Shown here: in pieces, positions 8,360-16,407 of the stretch
Position numbering within the stretch: position 1 is the stretch's first letter
Layout of the letters: each line of letters opens with the position of its first letter
Origin: Natrialbaceae archaeon
GTDB taxonomy: Archaea > Halobacteriota > Halobacteria > Halobacteriales > Natrialbaceae
Assembly: GCA_003552325.1 (NCBI GenBank)
Contig: PUKM01000163.1
Span: forward strand, 1-41,141
Direction of reading: 5' to 3'
DNA: 41,141 bases
The notes under the pieces: model-generated
The model's database searches: none
Told to the model about the DNA's origin: nothing
Seen by the model: only the letters and a program-made list of their open reading frames with translations
Translations under genes and position numbers: made by a program

Positions 8360-9139
8360 ATGAGTGACGCAACCTCCTTGCAGGACATCGTCGTCGACGA
8401 AGCACTCGAGGCAGTCGACGTCGAGACACTGATCAACGGTGGCTCACTCCGTGAGGAAATCGATGGCCGCGAAGTCGGCGCTGCCGTCGGGCGTCGGGTA
8501 GGCGAACAGGTCGGTCGGCGGACGGGAACACGGATCGGAGCGGCAATCCAGGAGGGACTCTCCCGGAGTCGCGAAGAGGGACACTCACTCGAGGAGCTGC
8601 TGGCTGAACTCGTTCGTTCGGTTCGAACGGCAGTGGCGAATATCCTCGAGGAAATTGGACAGCAGGGACTGGCAGAACGAATCGCCCCTGGATCAGCGAC
8701 ATCGGAGGAGCAGGAAGATGACGAGTCTGCGGAAGACATTGAGGCGGATGCGGAGTCCGAGAGTGATGATGGTAACGGGCACGTGGATGACGATTCCGTT
8801 ACTGATGACGAGAGCGAAACCGATGACGACGAGGGTGACACCACTGATAGGGACACGGACTCTGACTCGGAGACCGAAATCGACATCGAGGAACTGGCCG
8901 AGGGTGAGGAGCCGCCGGACACAGCGGACCTCGCTGCACTCCGGCGTGAGGCCATCGATGCTGTTCTCGAGCAGTGTTCGTACCGCGACCTGCAATCGAT
9001 CGCCAAATCGGTCGGTGTGAAGGCCAACCTCGAGGCCGGAGAAATGCGTGATCGGATTGCGACGACTGTCGTTGACACTGACCAATCATCAACAAATGAC
9101 GGCCAGGGTGAGGTGGAACCTGAGGCCGAAGCCGATTAG
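8360..9139 (+). CDS. glycine-zipper acidic protein B with C-terminal Rho-N/SAP-like element
   Basis: 259 residues. The N-terminal region resembles protein A upstream (VDVETLINGGSLREEIDG) and is followed by glycines at 36, 40, 44, 48, 52, 56 and 60, mostly preceded by Val or Ile, but with Arg pairs in the x-x positions (VGRRVGEQVGRR), making this zipper basic. A helical segment (about residues 75-110, LLAELVRSVRTAVANIL) and a long acidic spacer follow. The C-terminus (about 195-240) contains YRDLQSIAKSVGVKANLEAG and EMRDRI, similar to the helix-extended-helix fold of Rho-N and SAP modules, which often bind nucleic acid. It starts 74 bases after protein A and ends 5 bases before the next gene, so it is cotranscribed. 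No assigned function. Confidence 0.8.
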   Translation: MSDATSLQDIVVDEALEAVDVETLINGGSLREEIDGREVGAAVGRRVGEQVGRRTGTRIGAAIQEGLSRSREEGHSLEELLAELVRSVRTAVANILEEIGQQGLAERIAPGSATSEEQEDDESAEDIEADAESESDDGNGHVDDDSVTDDESETDDDEGDTTDRDTDSDSETEIDIEELAEGEEPPDTADLAALRREAIDAVLEQCSYRDLQSIAKSVGVKANLEAGEMRDRIATTVVDTDQSSTNDGQGEVEPEAEAD

Positions 9140-9144
9140 ATCCA

Positions 9145-10137
9145 ATGACCACTCAGCCATCCCCCGACGACCGTGTGAAGGAGTTGTTAACCGATGCGGA
9201 AGTGGCGATCGAATCGATCCTCGAGTCTGAAGCCGTCGATGTCGACCCCGAAGCAGACGGGTCGAACGTAACGGAACACATTGCGGACGAGCTCGATTCA
9301 TCTTCCTCTCCGACGGAACTCCTCGAGTCGACAGCACTTCCGGAACTGGCCACCCAGAGCGCAACCTACCTCGAGGATCGCGACCTCTCGACAGTCCTCG
9401 AGGAGACTGGATTCGAGTCAGTGAGTTCGGATTCGTCAGTTCCAGCAGCCATCGCAAACGGCAGCCCGGTTGCGGTAACCACGCTCCGTGCACTCCAGGA
9501 ACTGGCGGCCCTCGAGGAGGACACTGAAGCGGAGGGAAGTGGAACCGACCGAACGGACGAATCCGCCCTCTCAGAGCGCCTCACAAATTTGACAGCACTG
9601 CTCGAGCGTCGGATACAGCTACTCGAGGGGGAGTCTGAGGGTGACCCATCATCGACTGCTGATACGGAGACAGAGACTGAGCAAACGGCGCCTGAATCCA
9701 GTGACAACGACGAACTGTCAGACGAGACCGATGCACGATCGGACTCCGAGGAGGCCGAACGCGATGACGGCGATACATCCCCACTCGAGGCACTGGTGGA
9801 TGGGTTCAGTGACGACGTAGATGCGCTTTCGAACGCCGTGGAGGCAATCGGGTCTGGCGCTGATGAGGTGATAGAAACCGCCGCAGACGACGCCGATGAG
9901 ACGACTGAAGGCGACACGAGCGATGACATGACCGCAGACGACGCCGATGAGACGACCGAAAGCGACACGAGTCATGAGACTGATGAAGCGTTCTTCGGTG
10001 ACGGCGATGGCACACTGCTCGGTGGCAATGACAATGAGGCGAAAGGAACGATGTTCTCGACGGTTCCATCGAGACCCACGGATCGCGGAGATATGGGTGG
10101 GGTGGCTCGACTCTCGACGGTACCGAAGCGAAACTAA
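9145..10137 (+). CDS. acidic low-complexity protein, last gene of the four-gene cluster
   Basis: 330 residues. The first 135 residues are helical and moderately acidic (VKELLTDAEVAIESILES, TVLEETGFESV, TLRALQELAAL). Next comes a short amphipathic stretch (SERLTNLTALLERRIQLLE, about 143-161), then a long Asp/Glu/Ser/Thr region containing one more helix (LEALVDGFSDDVDALSNAVEAI). The final 40 residues change character: Gly-rich, then FSTVPSRP and LSTVPKRN, two copies of a short STVP-basic motif ending the protein. There is no signal peptide or membrane segment. It follows the previous gene by 5 bases. No family recognised; the conserved-looking basic tail suggests a docking role, as inference. 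Confidence 0.78.
   Translation: MTTQPSPDDRVKELLTDAEVAIESILESEAVDVDPEADGSNVTEHIADELDSSSSPTELLESTALPELATQSATYLEDRDLSTVLEETGFESVSSDSSVPAAIANGSPVAVTTLRALQELAALEEDTEAEGSGTDRTDESALSERLTNLTALLERRIQLLEGESEGDPSSTADTETETEQTAPESSDNDELSDETDARSDSEEAERDDGDTSPLEALVDGFSDDVDALSNAVEAIGSGADEVIETAADDADETTEGDTSDDMTADDADETTESDTSHETDEAFFGDGDGTLLGGNDNEAKGTMFSTVPSRPTDRGDMGGVARLSTVPKRN
9881..9971 (+). repeat. direct repeat, two 40-base copies at 51-base spacing
   Basis: Copies at 9881-9920 and 9932-9971 differ at only two positions and encode ADDADETTEGDTS and ADDADETTESDTS. The synonymous positions match as well, which points to recent duplication by slippage rather than selection on protein composition alone. Confidence 0.85.
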
Positions 10138-10188
10138 ACCAGTCTGTTTTGGCCCCGGTTTGATACCACTCGAGCCCCTCTTTCACGT

Positions 10189-10374
10189 ATGAGCGTCACC
10201 GGCCTGTGTCAGATCTGTTCGACCCGTACCGCCGAGCGTCGGTGTGATTCCTGTGGAGCGCTCGCCTGTCTGCACGATTATGAGGAGAGTGCGGGGGTCT
10301 GTGTCCAGTGTACCGGGACCCGCCGGTTCACTGATTCGACACCTGACCAGTCAGATACCAACCGATTTCCATGA
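10189..10374 (+). CDS. small zinc-finger protein (HIT/B-box-like)
   Basis: 61 residues with eight evenly arranged metal ligands: Cys7, Cys10, Cys19, Cys22, Cys27, His29, Cys38 and Cys41 (C-x2-C-x8-C-x2-C-x4-C-x-H-x8-C-x2-C). That spacing fits a cross-brace zinc finger of the HIT or B-box kind, binding two zinc ions, followed by a short polar tail. Such small fingers usually mediate protein or RNA contacts; the specific role here is unknown. It begins 51 bases after the acidic cluster, with a TTGATA-like element about 28 bases before its ATG, so it may have its own promoter. Its stop overlaps the next gene by ATGA, so the two are coupled. Confidence 0.8.
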   Translation: MSVTGLCQICSTRTAERRCDSCGALACLHDYEESAGVCVQCTGTRRFTDSTPDQSDTNRFP

Positions 10375-10661
10375 CCTCGATTCGCGATCTCGTCGGGGAG
10401 ACGCTCGATATCGGGGCAGAATATTGTCTCGAACTCGAGCAAGCCGACCAGGGACGACTGCTCGCGCGACATCCAAACCCGCGCAGCCCGATGGACATCG
10501 AGGTTTGTCGCGACCTCGAGCGCCTCGAGAACGTGCCACCGAAAGAACCGGTAACCGTCCGTATTTGTGGAGAGATGTGTGGTGACCGGTTAGTGGGCAA
10601 AGTGATCGAACCGGCCTGTGACGACCCGGCGAACACGGGTCGGCCGTCTACCGATTCCTGA
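10371..10661 (+). CDS. conserved-looking small protein, unknown function
   Basis: 96 residues, MTSIRDLVGETLDIG onward. The composition is mixed acidic/basic with likely beta strands. Cysteines sit at about 19, 46, 66, 70 and 83, including RICGEMCGDRLVGKVIEPAC, which could bind metal but matches no motif I know. A Pro/Arg-containing loop (RHPNPRSPMDIEV) is followed by LERLENVPPKEPVTVRICG, reminiscent of a small OB or SH3-like barrel; this is only an impression. The ATG overlaps the stop of the zinc-finger gene, so the two products probably act together. It is convergent with the Orc1/Cdc6-like gene, 76 bases apart. Confidence 0.65.
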   Translation: MTSIRDLVGETLDIGAEYCLELEQADQGRLLARHPNPRSPMDIEVCRDLERLENVPPKEPVTVRICGEMCGDRLVGKVIEPACDDPANTGRPSTDS

Positions 10662-10737
10662 GAACCCATGTCGTACGGGATATCGCTCCACGCAGGGATA
10701 GGATTTGCCATCGAACCCATCTGTGACGTCCGTCCGC

Positions 10738-11904
10738 TCACTCGTTTACCGGCGTCAGTGTCTGAAACGCTATCGGTGGAAACCGCGGCTCGATCGTGCT
10801 CGGTCGTCTGCCGCTCCCGCCGACCTCGAGGGGCACCCGAGTCAGGACATCCTTATCGGCGAGTTCGTACAAAAATCGCTTGACCGTCCCGGCAGTCAGT
10901 GCCGACCGTTCGGCAATCGCCGCTGCCAGTTCACGAATCGGCTGTTGACACGTCTTTATCCCGGCGGACTCGAGCGCGAGGAGCGTACAGAGCACTTGTT
11001 GGCGAGTCTCTGGCAGGCTCAACGTCCGATCGAGATGAATACACTCGTCCGGTACATCGGCCTTCCCTCGCTCGAGGTGTGTCGATTTCAGTGCTGGCTG
11101 ATCCTCTTGGCTTGCCAGTGTCGCGGCAGTAAACAGTGCCGTCAGTGCGTTGTGGGCGTTGCCATCGGCCCACTCAGCAACCTCACGCACGTGATGGTGT
11201 TCGATCGCCCCGGTAGCTAATCCACTCGAGACACGCTCGGTGAGGATGTCGGTTAGCTCGTGACGACGGTATGGGGGTACCTCGATGATGGTGTCCTCCC
11301 ACGTGGGTGGTGGCGATTGTCCGACCGGGACGACCGTGGTATGTTGGGCAACGGGATCGAGGAGTTCCTGGACGCGGTCCGCCGTGATCGTCTCCGGTTC
11401 GTCGTGATGGTCGATAGCGATGACGGCACGCCGGTTGTGTGGCTCGAGGTGGCTCACCAGACGATCACGAAGCTCTTCGGTCCCAACGCCACCCGTCGGT
11501 ACGGAATCGGCCGTCATGATCGAGAGGACGGTTCGATAGAACGCGAACGCACTCGAGACTCGCCGGGCGTCGACGTAGATGAACCAGGTGGTGGGCTCGC
11601 CACTGCCTGCACGCGTGGTCGTGCCGATCGTCCCAGTGGTTTCGCCTAACGTCGTGGTCAAGCTCCGAAACAGGGCGGTGATAACGGCAGACGTCCCGGA
11701 CCCAGGAGGGCCGACGACGGCGAACGACTCCGGGAATCCGCGGCCAAACGTGGGTTCGACGGCATCCAGCAACTGCTCGAGGACGGACCCACGCCCGACC
11801 GGCTCTTCTCGGTGCACGGTCGGACTCAGGACATCCCGATCGAGGATGATTCCGGTCTGTCCCCGGGCGGCTTGTCTTCTGGCGATACGCTCCTGCAGAT
11901 TCAT
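10738..11904 (-). CDS. Orc1/Cdc6-like AAA protein with degenerate Walker A
   Basis: 388 residues. The architecture is that of archaeal Orc1/Cdc6: an EEPVGRGSVLEQLLDAV entry helix, an AAA core, the hallmark VPPYRRHELTDILTERV in the lid region (about 208-226), and a C-terminal winged-helix-like part (about 290-375, LPETRQQVLCTLLAL to VKRFLYELADKDVLTRV). The P-loop at 63-73 reads VVGPPGSGTSA: the lysine that contacts ATP phosphates is replaced by Thr71. The Walker B region (AVIAIDHHDE, 160-169) is also atypical. It is therefore unlikely to hydrolyse ATP normally and may be a DNA-binding or regulatory paralogue rather than an initiator. Its ATG follows the glpC stop with zero gap (TAAATG), suggesting membership of the glp operon. 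No origin repeats were noticed nearby. Confidence 0.75.
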   Translation of the reverse strand: MNLQERIARRQAARGQTGIILDRDVLSPTVHREEPVGRGSVLEQLLDAVEPTFGRGFPESFAVVGPPGSGTSAVITALFRSLTTTLGETTGTIGTTTRAGSGEPTTWFIYVDARRVSSAFAFYRTVLSIMTADSVPTGGVGTEELRDRLVSHLEPHNRRAVIAIDHHDEPETITADRVQELLDPVAQHTTVVPVGQSPPPTWEDTIIEVPPYRRHELTDILTERVSSGLATGAIEHHHVREVAEWADGNAHNALTALFTAATLASQEDQPALKSTHLERGKADVPDECIHLDRTLSLPETRQQVLCTLLALESAGIKTCQQPIRELAAAIAERSALTAGTVKRFLYELADKDVLTRVPLEVGGSGRRPSTIEPRFPPIAFQTLTPVNE

Positions 11905-13299
11905 TTACGCTGGCCCCGTTCCCGATGAGCTTTGTGTCTCACCACCGTCGAGCAGAGCATCGGCGAGGATTTCCAGTGGGTGCAGGATATCGTAGCCCGT
12001 GCCATGTTCCATCTGCATCGAACAGGTTGGACACTCAGTGAGTCCGTGGGTGGCATCGGCGGCCTCCATGTGTTCGAACATCTCCTCACCGATTTTCATG
12101 GAGGTATCGTAGTTCTCCGCTTTCCATCCGTAGGTTCCGGAGATACCAGAACACGAATCACCTACGTCGTGGGCTTCGACGCCATCGATCGCCGACAGGA
12201 CCTCGATTGCCTGGCCGTCAAGTCCCTGGTTTCTGGCGTGACACGGGGCGTGGTAGGCGAGGTTTGGCAGGTCGGTGGTCGTTCCCTCGAGTTCGCCTTT
12301 CAGGTCTTCGTGGACCCGGAGGTATTCCAGCCCTTCCCAGGTGTTATTCGAGACCTCGTGGACGCCGTCGATATCGAACAGCTCGGGGTACTCCTGTCGG
12401 AGCGACATCGAACAGGAGGTACAGGAAGCGATGACGTCCGCACCCTCCTCGATGGCGGCTGCCAGTTCCGGGACGTTGGTCTTCGCCGCCCGTTCGGCAT
12501 CCCCAAGCATTCCGTTGGCGTACATTGGCGTTCCCGAACACCGTTGATCGGGAACCATCACCTCGTAACCGAAGTGTTCGTACACCCGGACGAGGGCCTT
12601 GCCGACCTCTGGGGTATTGTAATTCGAGTAACAACCGTGGAAGTACGCGATCCGTTTGTCAGTCTCGGCCGTCGTCTTCTCCCCCCGCGCTTCTCTCGCC
12701 GCTCGAGCACGCTCTCTCGAGGTGGCATACCCCCCACGAGCATCCCACCACTCACGGAACGTTTCCGTCGCGAATGCCGGGAACTCGCGTTCGCTGGTGA
12801 TCTTGAGGACCTTCTCGTTGAACACGCGGGTTACGCCGAGTCCCATCATGAAATTCGTCAATCGGGGCACTTTGCTTCCGAGGTGTGCCATCGTTCGATA
12901 GTTCGAAAGCAGTCGGTTTCGCCAGTACTCGAGTGAGCGCTTGCTCATCTGTTTCTCGACGTACTCCCCGCGTGCGGTGTTGTGCATCTGCGAGAGTGGA
13001 ACCTCCGATGGGCAGGCGTGATCACACCGCATACAGTTCGAACATTTCATCACCGAATCGTCGATGTCGTGATCGTCCTGTCGTTTGAGTCGCCACTGTT
13101 CTGGCCCCTGGAACTTCGGCCCGGGGAACTCGTCGTCGACTTCGGCGACGGGACAGTTTGTGTCACATGTAGAACACTTGTAACAGTTGTCCGCGCCCGG
13201 TCTGAGATCCATCTCCGTCGATTCGGGGAACACCTCGATTGGTTCGAAGTCGTCATCAGTCGGTACGTGCTCGTCTGTTGGTTGGGCTGCATCACTCAT
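11905..13299 (-). CDS. glpC: anaerobic-type glycerol-3-phosphate dehydrogenase subunit C
   Basis: The iron-sulfur membrane-anchor subunit of the GlpABC complex, which passes electrons from glycerol-3-phosphate oxidation to the quinone pool. The 464 residues contain two ferredoxin-type [4Fe-4S] motifs (Cys39, 42, 45, 49 and Cys86, 89, 92, 96). Two cysteine-rich CCG domains of the heterodisulfide-reductase type follow (HGCYSNYN with QRCSGTPMYANG, and HAPCHARNQG with DSCSGISGTYG). A final CPTCSMQMEHG segment follows the second one. It starts 37 bases after glpB and its TAA abuts the ATG of the Orc1/Cdc6-like gene. No transmembrane helix is visible; membrane contact is probably peripheral, as in bacterial GlpC. 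Confidence 0.94.
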   Translation of the reverse strand: MSDAAQPTDEHVPTDDDFEPIEVFPESTEMDLRPGADNCYKCSTCDTNCPVAEVDDEFPGPKFQGPEQWRLKRQDDHDIDDSVMKCSNCMRCDHACPSEVPLSQMHNTARGEYVEKQMSKRSLEYWRNRLLSNYRTMAHLGSKVPRLTNFMMGLGVTRVFNEKVLKITSEREFPAFATETFREWWDARGGYATSRERARAAREARGEKTTAETDKRIAYFHGCYSNYNTPEVGKALVRVYEHFGYEVMVPDQRCSGTPMYANGMLGDAERAAKTNVPELAAAIEEGADVIASCTSCSMSLRQEYPELFDIDGVHEVSNNTWEGLEYLRVHEDLKGELEGTTTDLPNLAYHAPCHARNQGLDGQAIEVLSAIDGVEAHDVGDSCSGISGTYGWKAENYDTSMKIGEEMFEHMEAADATHGLTECPTCSMQMEHGTGYDILHPLEILADALLDGGETQSSSGTGPA

Positions 13300-13336
13300 C
13301 GAATCACCTTTGGTGGTCGTGTTCGTCCGTGGTTGC

Positions 13337-14623
13337 TCATCCGCTCACCTCTGCGCCCGCGCGGTCACCGGCGACGTAGCCGGTCGACAGCGAGACGCCA
13401 CTGCCCGATTTCTCGGCCGCAAAGTCGTATCCGGAAAGCACTGCCCCAGCAGCACGGAGGTTCTCGAATTCGAGGTCGCCGTTGGCGTCCTGTGGCCGTA
13501 GCTCGTTGTCGACCTCGAGGCCATAGCTGGCAAAGGGATGGTCGCCGAAGGCGTCGTCGACGAACCACTCGTATCGGTCCTCCGCGTGGGCGACGTGACA
13601 GTCGAAAATCGGCTCGAAGACGTGGGTTCGGTCCGAGTCAACGCCCTTGCCAACGAGCCCGCCCGTCGCCAAGACGTACTCACTCGCTGCGTAGGGCACC
13701 TGTTGGCCCTTCCGGTCGACGAGGACGTGCTCGATCCGATCTCCGTCACCTGCTTGGTAGTCCACGACGGGGACCCCAGTCGTTACGTTGACGCCCGCCT
13801 CCTCGAGTGCGTGGTAAAGCTGGTCCTCGAGTCGCATGCCGGGGAGACTCGGTGGCCCAGCCGGCACCTCGAAGACGGCAACACCGAGTCGCTCCTCGAG
13901 GTCGCGACGAACGACGTCGTGATTGTCGTCCCCGAGTATCGGCGGGAAGCCGACTCGGGTCTCACCCTCGAGTGCGTCGGAAACGCCTGCAGCGAGTGCC
14001 GCTCGTGCGCCGGTCTCACCGCGTCCGATGTCGACGGCTTCGTCCCAGTCGAGCAGATGGGCGTACCGCGTCACCTTCGCGTCGGCGCGTTTGATTCCCG
14101 GAAACTGGAGCGTTACTCCGCGTGTCTCGAACGGGACGCCTGCTGCCTCGAGATGCTTCGCTGCGAGTGGTCCGTCAAATTCTGGCAGGGTTTCGAACCC
14201 GACAAACAGGGTGTCGGCGGGATCAGCGGCAAGGCCCGGGGCGGTCCCGACAGGGTAACGGGCGGTCGGTTTGACTGTCCCATTGCTGGTCGGGACCAGC
14301 GCGTTCGAATCCGTGTGTGCACCGCCGTAGGTGTCTCCCGTGAGGGCATCGAAAAACAACAGCGCGTCACGAACAGCGTCGGTCCCGACGCGCTCGTATG
14401 GATGGCCCGTCGGCAACGCATCGATAGCGTCGAACGGATCAGCCAGTGGTCCCTCGCCTTCTGGTGTGTAGCCTAAGACGTCGATCAACCCCGTTGCGTG
14501 TCTGAGCGTGCTTTGTTTGTACGTTACTAATCGAACATCGCCACCGTGCTCGGCCGCTGACAGTGCGGCAACCGTTCCGGCGAGGCCGCCACCGATCACG
14601 AGCACGTCGTCAGTGATGGCCAT
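13337..14623 (-). CDS. glpB: anaerobic-type glycerol-3-phosphate dehydrogenase subunit B
   Basis: Flavoprotein subunit of the GlpABC complex, 428 residues. The N-terminus has the FAD-binding Rossmann loop VIGGGLAGTVAALSAAEHG (from residue 9). The C-terminus has the second flavin contact typical of FAD-dependent oxidoreductases (LRAAGAVLSGYDF... GVSLSTGYVAGDRAG). Its ATG (14623-14621) follows directly on the TGA of glpA with no gap (TGAATG), so the two are translationally coupled, and glpC follows 37 bases later. The order A-B-C and the divergent glpK make the assignment firm even though GlpB alone resembles other FAD enzymes. Confidence 0.94.
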   Translation of the reverse strand: MAITDDVLVIGGGLAGTVAALSAAEHGGDVRLVTYKQSTLRHATGLIDVLGYTPEGEGPLADPFDAIDALPTGHPYERVGTDAVRDALLFFDALTGDTYGGAHTDSNALVPTSNGTVKPTARYPVGTAPGLAADPADTLFVGFETLPEFDGPLAAKHLEAAGVPFETRGVTLQFPGIKRADAKVTRYAHLLDWDEAVDIGRGETGARAALAAGVSDALEGETRVGFPPILGDDNHDVVRRDLEERLGVAVFEVPAGPPSLPGMRLEDQLYHALEEAGVNVTTGVPVVDYQAGDGDRIEHVLVDRKGQQVPYAASEYVLATGGLVGKGVDSDRTHVFEPIFDCHVAHAEDRYEWFVDDAFGDHPFASYGLEVDNELRPQDANGDLEFENLRAAGAVLSGYDFAAEKSGSGVSLSTGYVAGDRAGAEVSG

Positions 14624-16366
14624 TCACTGGTCACCTCCTCGATTCCGTGGCCCGCCGTCAGTGGCGACGACGCCGGACGGACCCGCCTCCGTATCAGTTT
14701 GCCCGCCGTCGAACGCCTCGAAATTCACATCCGTGCCCGTGCGTGCGGGGTCACCATCGGCGTTGTAGGTTGTCGCGTGGAGCGCGTACTTCAACATGGC
14801 CTGTGAGAGTTGCTCTCCCCAGAGTGCGTGGCGTTCACCCTTCCACCGCTCCTGGAAGAGTTCGTCGTACGCTGCACGTGCAGTCTCTTCGTCGTACTCC
14901 GGATGCAGTTCGTTGGCCAGCAGCTGACAGCAGAAGCCGCCCTGGCAGTTCCCCATCGACGCGCGCGTTCGGATTCGCACGGCGTTCAGATCCGATCCCG
15001 ACTGAGCGATTGCGTCCTGCACTTCCGCGCGTGTCACACTCTCACAGTTGCAAATGACCGGGTTGGGATCGGTCGTTTGCAGGACCTCCCTCGAGCGACT
15101 CCCCAGCCGTTGGGTGCTCCGACGGGCGACGGGTGACCTGAGTCCGAACTCATCCATGGCGTCCTCGAGCGCCTCGAGGTTTTCACTGCCTGGCAACGGC
15201 ACGTCGGCCGTGTCGCAGGACGCGCTGTGGCCGAGTTTGTCACAGATGTGGTCGCTGATCTTTTCTGCCATCAGTCGGGAGGTCGTGAGTTTTCCACCGA
15301 CGATGCTGGTCATGCCGCCGACGCCGTCCCGTTCGGCGTGGTCGAGTAAGAAGAAGTCCCGGGTGATGTCTGTCGGGTCTTCGGTTCCAGTGCCCGGTGG
15401 TTCGTACAGTGGTCGAACACCCCAGAACGAGCGGATCGTCCGTGCCTCTTTGAGGATCGGGACGAGTTCGGCGAGGGTGGCGATCATCAGATCGACTTCC
15501 CACTGTTCTTCTGGATAATCGTCAGGATCCTCGACTTCCTCGTCAGTCGTTCCCAAAATCGCCGTTGTCTCGTGTGGAACGATGATGTCAGCGTCACCTT
15601 TCGGCCGACAGCGGTTGATTACCGTATCGACCTGCCTGACGTTCATAATCGTCATCACGCCTTTCGATGGCCGGACGGCAACCTCGAGGTCAGCCATCGC
15701 GCCGATCTGTCCAGCCCAGGCACCGGTCGCATTGACGACGTAGTCGGCGGTGATGTCTTCGGTCGTTCCCGGTGTTTTGTGCGTTCGTTTGCCGGGCCCG
15801 GAGTCGTGACGGACGGTGACGCCGTAGATGTCATCACCCTCACGGAGCAGGTCGACGACCTCGGCGTGGGTTTCAATCCGTGCACCGTGGCGTTCGGCAT
15901 CGTGTGCATTGGCAACACAGAGTCGGAACGGGTCGACTGCGCCGTCGGGAACCTGAATCGCCCGTTTGACGTCTTTGGCGAGATAGGGTTCAATCCGGCG
16001 CGCCTCTGCCCCGCTCAGCACGCGTGCGGGGATATCGCATTCGCGACACCCGGTCAGTTTTTTCTGGAAGTACTCGTCACTGTCTTCTGGACGCTGGACG
16101 AACAGCCCACCGGTCATCTCGATACAATGACCCGCGATGTCCTGTAGGACGTCGACCTCTTGGATACACTCGCGCGCGCTCGCCTGATCAGACACCGCGT
16201 ATCGACCACCACTGTGGAGGAGTCCGTGCATCCGCCCCGTTGTGCCGTGTGTGAGATTCCCGCGCTCGACGAGTGTGACCTCGAGGCCGCGCATTGCCAG
16301 GTCTCTGGCGATGCCACAGCCGGTCGACCCGCCGCCGAGGACGAGCACCTCCGTATCGGTTGCCAT
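14624..16366 (-). CDS. glpA: anaerobic-type glycerol-3-phosphate dehydrogenase subunit A
   Basis: Catalytic subunit that oxidises glycerol-3-phosphate to dihydroxyacetone phosphate using FAD. 580 residues: FAD-binding [17 protein letters not shown] at 11-27, [18 protein letters not shown] (the DAO-family substrate/flavin region) near 41-58, and a C-terminal BFD-like iron-sulfur module with Cys439 and Cys441 (ICNC) and Cys474 and Cys479 (GNCQGGFC). The C-terminal 60 residues are acidic, Gly-rich and probably disordered. The start ATG at 16366-16364 gives the expected N-terminus of family members. It is the first gene of the minus-strand operon glpA-glpB-glpC-Orc1/Cdc6-like and has an AT-rich promoter upstream. 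Confidence 0.95.
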   Translation of the reverse strand: MATDTEVLVLGGGSTGCGIARDLAMRGLEVTLVERGNLTHGTTGRMHGLLHSGGRYAVSDQASARECIQEVDVLQDIAGHCIEMTGGLFVQRPEDSDEYFQKKLTGCRECDIPARVLSGAEARRIEPYLAKDVKRAIQVPDGAVDPFRLCVANAHDAERHGARIETHAEVVDLLREGDDIYGVTVRHDSGPGKRTHKTPGTTEDITADYVVNATGAWAGQIGAMADLEVAVRPSKGVMTIMNVRQVDTVINRCRPKGDADIIVPHETTAILGTTDEEVEDPDDYPEEQWEVDLMIATLAELVPILKEARTIRSFWGVRPLYEPPGTGTEDPTDITRDFFLLDHAERDGVGGMTSIVGGKLTTSRLMAEKISDHICDKLGHSASCDTADVPLPGSENLEALEDAMDEFGLRSPVARRSTQRLGSRSREVLQTTDPNPVICNCESVTRAEVQDAIAQSGSDLNAVRIRTRASMGNCQGGFCCQLLANELHPEYDEETARAAYDELFQERWKGERHALWGEQLSQAMLKYALHATTYNADGDPARTGTDVNFEAFDGGQTDTEAGPSGVVATDGGPRNRGGDQ

Positions 16367-16395
16367 GGGTTAGCTACAGAATGGGTCCCCCTCAC

Positions 16396-16407
16396 CTTTA
16401 TTTTATC
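16396..16407 (-). promoter_or_regulatory. TATA-like element for glpABC
   Basis: On the minus strand this reads GATAAAATAAAG, centred about 36 bases before the glpA ATG. Transcription would start near 16376, leaving a leader of about ten bases. Confidence 0.55.

Noticed and set aside
10662-10737. Replication origin next to the Orc1/Cdc6-like gene
   Set aside because: No pairs of origin-recognition repeats or AT-rich unwinding region were seen in the adjoining gaps, and the gene sits inside an operon.
11932-14476. Long plus-strand frames over glpC and glpB
   Set aside because: Antisense shadows of two FAD/FeS subunits whose motifs are clear on the minus strand.
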